A DNA stretch of 64,000 nt from the NCBI GenBank assembly GCA_001936135.1, contig CP012811.1, positions 1,488,001 through 1,552,000 on the forward strand, given 5' to 3'. Position 1 is the first letter of the stretch. Every line of letters starts with the position of its first letter. Shown in pieces: positions 1-8,372 of the stretch. Position numbers and translations under genes: made by a program. A model generated the notes under the pieces. The model was not told the origin of the DNA. It worked only from the letters and a program-made list of their open reading frames with translations, and searched no databases. The stretch is from Saccharomycopsis fibuligera x Saccharomycopsis cf. fibuligera (Eukaryota > Ascomycota > Saccharomycetes > Ascoideales > Saccharomycopsidaceae).

Positions 1-733
1 CATGTATTTAAAAATATATCAGCAAGACGAAAAGGATGACACTAAATGTTAAACTATCTGTTTGCTAAGTTTTGTTTTTCCTTTGAGTTCGGCTCTTTGA
101 TTTTGGTTTTGATTGGTATTTGGGTAGTAATGTAGTAGTATGCGCCCGCCATGTTGGAACTCGGGCTTTTATGCGAAAAAGTCGCTTTTCGTAGACGGCC
201 AGACACCTATACAGGAGTATGGACAACTGGAATGCAATTACAGCAACTTATAGCCTAGACTTTTTTTTTTGGAAAACATCACAACATGAAAGTTAAATTC
301 ACTACATGTTTAGTGTAGCTTGTCCTTTTTTATATCATGTTGCGGGACTTGTCAAGGCCTTTCTATAGTTATAGTATGTTGCACAAAACTTGGACATTGA
401 TTCAATAAAACCAGTCAGTCAGCCACTTCATTATGTGAAGCTAAGTGGTGCTATCAGCTGGTCATGTTATCTAAGGGGTTAACCTAAATGTTTTTCTTTT
501 CTTTTTCTTTTACGATGCAAACCATGAACCTTGAACACGCAGCACGCCAAGCGTACGTCTTGATGGATATGTCTTTTGCACTCAAGAGTATCATATTGAT
601 ACATTAGTGGTACACCATATATATTTAGAAAATTCATTTGCTTCCTAAAAATAATGTGCCCATGCATTTATAAAATTGAAGCATGCTCTGTGATGAACAT
701 TATTAGACTCTATAACCTCTCTAGTTATAACAC

Positions 734-892
734 ATGGCTTGGGAGGTAAGTAGACGGAAGAGAATATTAGAATCAACAAAATTTATTATTTAATTTGAAC
801 AATAAGTGTGAACGGCGACACTGATATTGCAGGGGTTGATCACCCAGACATTCCATCAACTACAGAGAGCAGCTGACAACACATTTGCCTAA
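734..892 (+). CDS. Candidate spliced 23-codon micro-ORF
   Basis: A short ATG exon (734-745, encoding MAWE) ends at a consensus GTAAGT donor. An acceptor TTGCAG ends at 832, and the joined frame runs to TAA at 890-892. The 87-nt intron has no perfect TACTAAC; the nearest branch-like sequence is CACTGAT. A TATAAA lies about 65 bp upstream (near 668-674). The product would be 23 residues, and I do not recognise it. It may be a real microprotein, the start of a longer multi-exon gene, or chance. Splice signals are seen; function is unknown. Confidence 0.25.
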
Positions 893-1409
893 TTAGATTT
901 AGTATGCTATTTATCAAATAGTGTATTATTAACAACCGGTTCTAGTCTACTAATTGCTAGGAAAATGAGAATCAAAGAATTGGAAATTAGCTTGAGTCTT
1001 TTGGAAATCTGCTTTATTTGTTTTCCATTTTCAGTTTTTCCATATACAAGAAACGTCAGTCTAGCTATCAACGACAATAAATCATGAACGCATCACTTAT
1101 GCCTCTTCCAACCATCTTACAAAAAAGCAGCCAGTGAGCTCCACCTTCACGTAAGAAAACGCAGAGCACATAGTGCTTCAACCCGCCAAGCCTAGCGAAC
1201 TTGCTATATATAAACAACAAACTCTTCTCTTGCAGCATCCCTATACCATTCCAGCGCATCACAATGCACAATACAGTATAAAGGCGTATATATATGCATA
1301 ATAATGCTCAAATGGGACAGTTGCATACTTCCAGAAACACGGAAAGTTCCAACGGATTTCTCGATTAATTGGTTGAGAGTAAACTTTGTGCTTATAGAGT
1401 AAAAGCTGT

Positions 1410-1415
<6 letters not shown>

Positions 1416-1447
<32 letters not shown>
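1416..1447. repeat. (CT)16 microsatellite
   Basis: Uninterrupted CT dinucleotide tract in the gene-poor left edge. Confidence 0.95.
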
Positions 1448-1451
<4 letters not shown>

Positions 1452-1563
1452 TTCTCTTTAAAAATATATATAAATATTTATGGGCTGCAGTCTTTAAGTC
1501 AGTTTTGTTCTTTGTGCGTATTTCAGTGGCTTAAGTTGTTTATATGCAGCTTTAGTCGGGGAA

Positions 1564-1620
1564 TTTTTTTTTTTTTTTTTTTTTTTTTTTTCAATTTTAT
1601 ATATATATATTTTTTTTTTT
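1564..1620. repeat. Poly-T / AT tract
   Basis: A run of 28 T is followed within 10 bp by an (AT)n stretch and another 11-13 T. This is low-complexity sequence with no coding potential. Confidence 0.95.
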
Positions 1621-2076
1621 GACATTGTTTTTTATGTCGAATGAATCGTATACCGTTGTGTAATTTCAGGTTCCGAATGTAGACGGCAATGTGTTAGTTT
1701 TTGGTAAGAACCTTCTCCGGATTCTGCAATATGTTCATACTATATTCTTATCTCGTTTGAAGTTTCATTATGTGGAAGATTGAACCATATCCGATAAAAA
1801 GTTGTAGTGTTGAGTATATAGGGCATAATTCACTTTATATATATGCGTCATACTATCGACATTGTGGTAAAAAGTACAATCTCAAACAAAACAGGAGACG
1901 GGTCATAGTGTATTGATTAGTCTAAATAATACAAGGCATAAAGAAGATAAAAAGTACCAATACCATCAGCGAAAGAATAATTAAATAAAATTAGAGAAGA
2001 AACGGAAATATAAAAGGGAAGAAATAATAAATGAAAGTGCAAGGGGTTAAATATTATTGAGTGGGCAATCAAGAAA

Positions 2077-3693
2077 TTAGTTGGAGTTTGGCAAATTCAA
2101 TTTTTCCATGACTTGAGGATAGTTTCTGAAAACTTCTTCAAATCTATCTGGATAACTCATTCTGAAAACTTCTGGATCTCTGGCTAAAGCAATAAAAAAT
2201 GTACTAGTACCACTAGTAATAACCGTAGTGGTAATGTTGGCGATTTGCCCCGCGATCAAGAAACTAAACGCCACTAATGGAGCATAGAATGATCCAGAAC
2301 TATTGTATGATGGTTTGGTCAATCTCAAGTATAAAAACACAAACAATGCGGTGACATAGGCAATGAAAATATTGTAAAAATTCAATGCAGTGCCAATCAA
2401 ACAGTCATTGATCAAAGCATCCATCCCTTTGAACCTAAACAATTCGTAAATATCTCTTGAAGCTGCAGTGTATGATCTACCGTAAAGAGCAATGTATGAG
2501 TAGGCGTAATGATTGAACCATCTAACCAACCATTCAATGACCATGACAATAAGATCAAGGAAACACAAAAGTGCTGCTTGACACATTTCATTGCTACCAA
2601 GAGCGTTTTGACGCAAAATGTTGATACCTTGTCTAATCAAGCTGATAATAGCCACAATTAAAGAACCCTCACAAATGGAACCAAAAGAATAAGTCAAAGC
2701 TCTTTTCAAAGCTCCCAAAGCGGGATTTCTTGGTTCACCTTGATCAGATTTAGACAAGTAGTACCAGGTACCATAAACACCAGAAATAGTAGTATGAATA
2801 ACATTTCTAATAACTTCTGAAATGTAATAACCCGCAAAGAAAACAAACACAAGAACACCAATCAATTTAGATTGAGAACAACTGCCTCCAGATACCGAGC
2901 AACCGGAATTAGAGCTCTTATTGTCAAATTTCATATATGTTGAGGCAATAACAACGGTGAAGAACACACTGAAGGCACTAGAAATAATAACCCCTAAAAG
3001 TGAAGTAACAAGAACACTAGGATGAGCTTTCATGACATCAATAACCACGGATAAAACCGTACCAGAAAATGGAATTCTTGATCTACAAGACCAATAGCAC
3101 CAAGCACAGATTAAGGTAAATACCAAAAACACGATACCAGCCGACCAATATCTCAAGCAAAGATAAGCAATGGCAGTACCCAAACCCAAAATAACATTAC
3201 ATATCAAACCAATGGTAATGAATTTTCTTGGAAACATTCTGGCAAGAGTAATAACCAATGTTGACAAAACCACGGCAATAGCAATAGCAAACAAAAACAT
3301 AATGATAGTGTTTGTATTCAAGGAGGAGCTGTTGGAGCTGTCATATATGCCACCACCTTGACTTGAATGGGTCAAACTGTATGCTCTAATTGTGATTACG
3401 GCAACAGCAATAAAACCAGCGAGCACCAAGTAAAAGAAAATGGCAAATGGCCAGTCATAGTACTTTGGTTTTTGAAGTTTGAATGCTTCGTCAAAGGATT
3501 CTGCCTTGTCTGGTTTACCGGACCCCATCTTTTCACTTACATAGCTGCCGTTTTCGGGATCATTTTGCCTGTAATTATTCCAGCCGTTCTGTTCCTGATT
3601 ATAGTACCCCTGGTTGTTTTGATCTGACTGATATTGTGGGTTTTGCTGAGATTGATAAGATGGAGGAGGGACAGAAGGTCTTTGGTGGCCCAT
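2077..3693 (-). CDS. PNS1: Pns1, choline-transporter-like membrane protein
   Basis: This 538-residue protein belongs to the CTL (SLC44-like) family. It has a cytosolic Q/N/Y/P-rich N-terminus (residues 1-75, with repeated NQ and SYQSQQ-type sequence) followed by about ten hydrophobic segments from residue 82 to 510. Typical family features are the extracellular loop with paired cysteines (SGCSVSGGSCS, near 265-275) and the C-terminal half ending in a helix with ARDPEVFRMSYPDRFEEV. Yeast Pns1 resides at the plasma membrane; choline transport by the fungal member has not been demonstrated. The length matches the S. cerevisiae protein (539). The start is an ATG with no competing upstream start in frame. 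The family call is firm; the substrate is not known. Confidence 0.95.
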   Translation of the reverse strand: MGHQRPSVPPPSYQSQQNPQYQSDQNNQGYYNQEQNGWNNYRQNDPENGSYVSEKMGSGKPDKAESFDEAFKLQKPKYYDWPFAIFFYLVLAGFIAVAVITIRAYSLTHSSQGGGIYDSSNSSSLNTNTIIMFLFAIAIAVVLSTLVITLARMFPRKFITIGLICNVILGLGTAIAYLCLRYWSAGIVFLVFTLICAWCYWSCRSRIPFSGTVLSVVIDVMKAHPSVLVTSLLGVIISSAFSVFFTVVIASTYMKFDNKSSNSGCSVSGGSCSQSKLIGVLVFVFFAGYYISEVIRNVIHTTISGVYGTWYYLSKSDQGEPRNPALGALKRALTYSFGSICEGSLIVAIISLIRQGINILRQNALGSNEMCQAALLCFLDLIVMVIEWLVRWFNHYAYSYIALYGRSYTAASRDIYELFRFKGMDALINDCLIGTALNFYNIFIAYVTALFVFLYLRLTKPSYNSSGSFYAPLVAFSFLIAGQIANITTTVITSGTSTFFIALARDPEVFRMSYPDRFEEVFRNYPQVMEKLNLPNSN

Positions 3694-4478
3694 TTTGTTT
3701 TGTTGATTATATCAATTGCTTTTTGTTATATGGTTATTGTTGTTACTGCTGAACGCTAATTATTCAGTATTTTGTTGACAAGATTTGCAAAAAATAAAGT
3801 CGAGGAAACGAAAATAAAAAACAAAAAATAAAAAAAAAAAAAAAAACCAGTAGTAAGAAAAGCAGCTTTTTCTTTTTATTTTGTTTGTATGGTAAATTAT
3901 AAAATTATAAACTTCCTAAACCAGATAACGATTGAAAAGAATACACCATTCAGAAAAGAAAACAAGCAAAGAAAAACGTCAACAGAAGAAGACTTCATGG
4001 CTATAAATATAAACTCAACTGAGCAACAACCTCATCATAAAAAAAAGTGCCCTTGCGCACAGCAGCAGCAGCAAGAAAAAGTCTCCACGGAGAGAGCATT
4101 TCATGTTTGTGCTGCTGTCTTGCGAACCTTATTCACTGCGTTTACTATGGGGGGCGGGCGTTTTAGTCTATGCAGTGGGATGCGCCGTAACTGCAGATGA
4201 AATTTGCGACAAGTTATGCATGTCTCACAACGCTTCTGAGAGTGGTTGCTCCAGGACGCCCCAAAGCGCTCCAGGACGCTTCATGTTACGGCGGCCTGCG
4301 TTTATGAGCGTTGAATTTTTGGCTTTTTTACTCGTACTTTACATCCTTAGACAAGAAAAGCCATTACAAAAACGTTGTGATGATCAAACAGGCCGATATG
4401 TAGATTCTACCTATGAATTTATACAATTGGGAGAAAAAGAGACACAAAAAAAAGGCTTTATTTTCTTCTCTTCTCTTT
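3694..4478. promoter_or_regulatory. PNS1 promoter / ISN1 3' flank
   Basis: A 785-bp gap between the PNS1 start and the ISN1 stop, both on the minus strand. It holds an A-rich tract (about 3825-3846) and an unusually GC-rich stretch (about 4050-4310). Within that stretch an imperfect tandem copy of GCTCCAGGACGC occurs near 4248-4280. Small ORFs in this stretch show no recognisable family. Confidence 0.5.
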
Positions 4479-5998
4479 TCACTTCATCCAGTCCAAGATA
4501 TCATTAACGCATTGGCCTGTCTCGTACGGACTGGCAATCCATGCGGTGCAAGAGACTAACCGTGCCTTGAAGTCGTTTGCTCCCAATGAAAGAAACTGGT
4601 CTCCAACATGGAGGGTTTGCTTTGGTGTGATGCCTCCCAAATAATTCTGCAATGATCTGACTCCTAAACTCTTGTCACCAATATCTATCCAAACATCCGA
4701 TCCTCCATTGAATGCACAAAACTTGATACGCTCAGACGCTTCTTGATTCTCTAAGCTCTTTTGAATGGACAAAACAATCTCTTCCAATTGCTCTCTGATC
4801 AATTTGTGACCCGGTTTAGCAATGATACCAATAGCTCTTTCTTTCCTAATGATTAGTGATGGTAAGTTCATTTTTTTGCTCAATTCGTTCAACGCATACT
4901 CGGCCAAGTCCAATACTGTTTTTATGTCCTCATTTTTCCAATTTTGCATTTCGGGCAACAACCATTCTTCATGCTTGATGTAATTCAATAATTGCTCCTG
5001 CGCATTGTATCTGAAGAGATAGTTGGACTCGCCTCCCATAATAAGAAGTCTTTCTTTTTGTTCAGGAGTTAAATCGGTGCTATCCCTAACGCTGTCAATA
5101 AGTCCTTTCAATCTAATATAGTATTTATCTCCTGATTTTTCCGAATATCCAGCAGCAGTGACAATACCAACAAAGATGTCATGTTTTAAGAGACCAATTA
5201 AACTTGCAATTAATGGTGAATCAGCATTGATACATTGTCCGTCTTCATATAAGGTAACATCACCATCAAATGTGATTAGTTTCAAACATTTCTTGTTGTG
5301 TTTAGTCATTTCCAAGATTTGTGCAGTACGAAGAATGCTTCTAACATCGTTGAAACTTGGACTGACAAACCTTCTTTTGGAAATCGATCTTCTTTCATCC
5401 TCAATGTAAAAAGCTTCTTCTAGTGGCAATTCAGTAAAAATCTTGCCCAAGCTTGGAACTAGCTGTCTTAATCTTGATAAGTAAAGTTTGCCTTCTTTGC
5501 TAGCGGTTATATCATCATGAATGAGTTTTTCAATATCAGCAAAAGTTTCACCGTATCTTTTGCGAGCTGCGAGATGAGATTCTTCACCCGTTATAGAAGA
5601 TCCATGAACTGCGTGCAAGACAAATGGCACCTGTAGTATCGGTTAGTATTGGGTATAACGATTAGACAAAGTGACTCATGCACCGATTGGCGGTGATAAG
5701 GACTCTCTGTCATATTGAGACGGAATCGTCACAGCTGGAAGTTACTTACCGCTAGCAAACTTTTAATCCATTCTATAAAATCGTCTCTTCTATGTGACTT
5801 GAGGGCGTCTAAACGGTGTAGTTGTTAGTCAGTTGCGTCCATAGTAAATCCAAACTTGAGGCCACGATGATGATCGAATTCTCGATAACAGAAAGCGCTT
5901 CAATGTACATACATTCAATACGGTATCTGCTTTGTTAGTAAAATCGCTTGCTATGTTCAAGGAAAAAAGAAGTTCAATAGTACTCACTTTGAAGACAT
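4479..5998 (-). CDS. ISN1: Isn1, IMP-specific 5'-nucleotidase (4 exons)
   Basis: Hydrolyses IMP to inosine and phosphate in purine salvage; Isn1 is a cytosolic fungal family with a HAD-type fold. The main exon (4479-5630) shows the nucleophile motif TFDGDVTLY and the acidic C-terminal motif HVGDQFLSLGANDFKAR. The normal N-terminus is encoded by three upstream exons that I placed by splice consensus and family match: 5988-5998 (ATGTCTTCAAA), 5913-5926 (14 nt) and 5750-5808. The joined N-terminus reads MSSKYRIEYALKSHRRDDFI, continuing EWIKSLLAVPFVLHAV, which fits the yeast family start. The total is 411 residues, against about 450 in S. cerevisiae. All three introns (61, 104 and 119 nt) have GT..AG ends and ACTAAC branch points. 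A single-exon annotation from the GTG at 5630 would miss 28 residues. Confidence 0.93.
5631..5749 (-). other. ISN1 intron 3
   Basis: A 119-nt intron with GTAAGT donor, TACTAACC branch point and CTACAG acceptor. The junction joins LLA to VPFVLHAV in frame. Confidence 0.93.
5809..5912 (-). other. ISN1 intron 2
   Basis: A 104-nt intron with GTATGT donor, TGACTAAC branch point and TTTAG acceptor. It follows the 14-nt micro-exon at 5913-5926. Confidence 0.88.
5927..5987 (-). other. ISN1 intron 1
   Basis: A 61-nt intron with GTGAGT donor, TTTACTAAC branch point and GCAG acceptor. It follows an 11-nt first coding exon. Confidence 0.88.
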
Positions 5999-6449
5999 GA
6001 TTATTTGGTATGAATTTTGGTTATCTTGCACTCAAAGAAGAAAGATAAAGTGGATTAGTGCGCTGTTCAAGACTGTTTTTTTTCCTCCCCTTGTGTTCTG
6101 TTTTTCGTTGCCAAGCCTTCTTGCTCGCTGGTAAATAGGAAAAACATGTGCAGCATCATGTCCATCCAACCGGATATGAACATAGAAAATACTACTCTAT
6201 AGAGCAAAGTTTATAACGTGAAATTTCACAAAGCACAAGACTTTGATTAGATGGGTATATGATTACAACAAAACATTAAATAGAAAATACCATTACATTA
6301 AAAGGAAAATAAAGTGATACAGTTTAACAACAAAAAAACCTATATGTTAAATAAAAAGTTTTTTATATTTTGGCTGCGATAAAAAGAAAAAAGATGACAT
6401 GATAGGTTAAGTTTTAAAAGATATATATTGATTCAATAATACGAAAAAC
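5999..6449. promoter_or_regulatory. ISN1 promoter / RPS4 3' flank
   Basis: A 451-bp gap holding the ISN1 upstream region and the RPS4 3' UTR. The part next to RPS4 is A/T-rich. I see no further gene. Confidence 0.6.
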
Positions 6450-7822
6450 TTAAGCAATCAAACCTTGTTGTCTTCTTCTCTTGTCTCTTTCTTCAGTAAT
6501 AGACAATTTAAGACCCTTACCCTTTGGCAAAGAGATCCATGGTTTGTTAGCTTCACCAATAACGAAAACGTTACTCAATCTGGTGACGAAAGTGTTTTCC
6601 AAAGCATCCTTGATGTGAACCAAATCGAAACCACCTTCGTGTTTTTCACGGTGGGTGATGACACCAATTCTACCCAAGTTACGACCACCAGTAACGTAAA
6701 CCAATTTACCAGTGTCAAACTTCAAAAAGTCATCGATTTTACCAGAGGCCAAGTCGATCTTGACAGTGTCATTGACCTTGATGGCTGGGTCTGGGTATCT
6801 GAGAGTTCTACCGTCGTGAGTGACAACGTATGGAATACCTTTCTTACCCAATTGGACCTTTTTGACTTTACCCAATTTGTAGGTAGCTTCTTCGTCAGAG
6901 ATTCTGTGAACAGCATATCTACCTTTGACGTCGTAGACCAAACGGAAGTTTTCGTTGGTAGCGTCAAAAGAAATGACATCCATGAAACCAGCTGGGTAGG
7001 TAGCGTCAGTTCTGACTTTACCGTCAACCTTGACATGTCTTTGCATCAAAATAGCCTTGGTTTCTCTACCGTTCAAAGCATACTTTAATCTGTTTCTCAA
7101 GAAGACAATCAATGGGAAAGATTCTCTCAACTTGTGTGGACCTGGAGATGGACGTGGTGCGTAAGTACCAGACAATTTGTCCAACATCCAGTGGTTTGGA
7201 GCTGCCAATCTTTTAAGATGCTTCTTTCTATAAAATGGTTGTTAGTAATAGTTCTTTGAGCGTTTGCATTATGGTATGAATGCTGGAAATTTTATGCCAA
7301 TGTGCTAATGAAAAATGAACAACTTTCTTTGCACTTTTTTAAAAATCAAAATTCAGTTATTAATCCGGTTGATCAAATGTTCACAGTTTTATGACAATAT
7401 TGTTTGAACTAGTGGTTGTGATAATGATAATGATAATAATAAAAATGTGCAACTGTTAATTGCTGATTACCATGTACTGCTCTGATTCATGTTTGAAAAT
7501 TTCAATAGTCAAATATAGTTCATAAAGAAATATTGGTTTTAAGCCTATAGAAAAACTGACACAATATTGCCCATCTTCAATAGTATTGATTCATGAAAGT
7601 AACTTATGGTTCTGAGACTTCGTAATACTGTATTATTAAAATGTTCATCTTCATTGCATTTTTTTTTCCCATCATCGAGGACCAGTACATTTTGGTGAAT
7701 CTTCCATAATTTACCAATTTTGATAGTAGTTTGTTCATTTCATCAGCATAGCATTAATTGCATTTTGCATTATAGCAATAATATAGTATATTTCCATCTA
7801 TCACTTACGGTCCTCTAGCCAT
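6450..7822 (-). CDS. RPS4: Ribosomal protein eS4 (Rps4), 2 exons
   Basis: Small-subunit cytosolic ribosomal protein of 263 residues (261 in S. cerevisiae). Exon 1 (7809-7822, 14 nt) encodes MARGP and splices to exon 2 (6450-7227) to give [20 protein letters not shown]. Exon 2 carries the eS4 N-terminal segment, an S4-like RNA-binding region ([14 protein letters not shown]...[12 protein letters not shown]), the central eS4 domain and a KOW-type motif ([13 protein letters not shown]). Codon choice is strongly biased, as expected for high expression. The promoter carries Cbf1- and Tbf1-type sites. Starting at the TTG near 7208 would drop the conserved N-terminus. Confidence 0.97.
7228..7808 (-). 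other. RPS4 intron
   Basis: A 581-nt intron, the longest in the window. It has a GTAAGT donor, a TACTAAC branch point and a TATAG acceptor. I looked for an embedded snoRNA: a TGATGA sequence exists but no matching D box at a suitable distance, so none is called. Confidence 0.95.
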
Positions 7823-8078
7823 TTTGAATTACTGTTTGATTATGATGCCTAGTCAACAAAACTTGTTCAAAGAAAACTTGAAGTTGATTTTCTCTTTTTT
7901 TTTTTCTCTTTTTTTTTTTCTCCTCCTAGTACTTTTTTCCCTGAGTATACTTTTTTCACGCTCTCCATGAGAATCGTCGCTCGTGCTGCTGCTGCTGCCG
8001 CGCAGTGCTTCTAACGCGCGGGCAACTTCGCTTCGCTGCGAAAAGCGCCGGCGCCACGCAAAGACAGTCACTGCAGAG

Positions 8079-8093
8079 CACGTGTAGCACGTG
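8079..8093. promoter_or_regulatory. Tandem CACGTG (Cbf1-type) sites upstream of RPS4
   Basis: Two perfect CACGTG palindromes (8079-8084 and 8088-8093) separated by 3 bp, about 260 bp upstream of the RPS4 ATG. In Candida albicans, Cbf1 together with Tbf1 is known to occupy ribosomal-protein promoters. The site match is seen; the binding is inferred. Confidence 0.65.
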
Positions 8094-8197
8094 GAGAAGG
8101 TGCTGGCGGCGCTGGCACGACTGAGGCACGGGATTCTTTGTCTCGTGACATTTAATTATCACATGAATGTCAGATGATACTTTAGATGCACAAATTT

Positions 8198-8232
8198 AGC
8201 CCTAGAAAGCTTGCGCGAGACTTTTAGCCCTC
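8198..8232. promoter_or_regulatory. Tbf1-like AGCCCTA sites upstream of RPS4
   Basis: TTTAGCCCTAG at about 8196-8205 and TTTAGCCCTC at about 8224-8232 resemble the Tbf1 core (RCCCTAA). They lie 105-140 bp beyond the CACGTG pair. Confidence 0.45.
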
Positions 8233-8372
8233 ATGGGCAGGTTTTCCACCGTTTACTGAATAATACCACACAATGTCTACTCAACGGCAATCCGAGAATC
8301 TAATGCTGATAATATCACACATACGGTACATTAAAGTGGGTCTATATCAAAAATAACATACGCTTAAAGCAA

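Larger units (their letters stand above)
1..2076. other. Gene-poor left edge
   Basis: About 2 kb without a convincing long coding region. It is AT-rich, with a CT microsatellite and long T runs in its second half. PNS1 ends just to its right on the minus strand, so the last few hundred bases include its 3' UTR. The only gene-like signal I see is a possible spliced micro-ORF at 734-892, listed separately. No tRNA box pattern or known RNA motif was recognised. Confidence 0.6.

Noticed and set aside
1-2076. Centromere or subtelomere at the left edge
   Set aside because: No large inverted repeat, telomere-type repeat or subtelomeric gene family could be seen; T-rich DNA alone is not enough.
3889-4507. 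Overlapping small ORFs in the GC-rich PNS1-ISN1 gap
   Set aside because: No conserved protein features and no splice or promoter pattern; they overlap each other in different frames.
6465-7088. 207-codon open frame antisense to RPS4
   Set aside because: A by-product of the strong codon bias of RPS4; its S/T/V-rich protein has no family and no promoter of its own.
7228-7808. snoRNA inside the RPS4 intron
   Set aside because: A TGATGA C-box-like sequence is present but no CTGA D box at a normal distance and no terminal stem.
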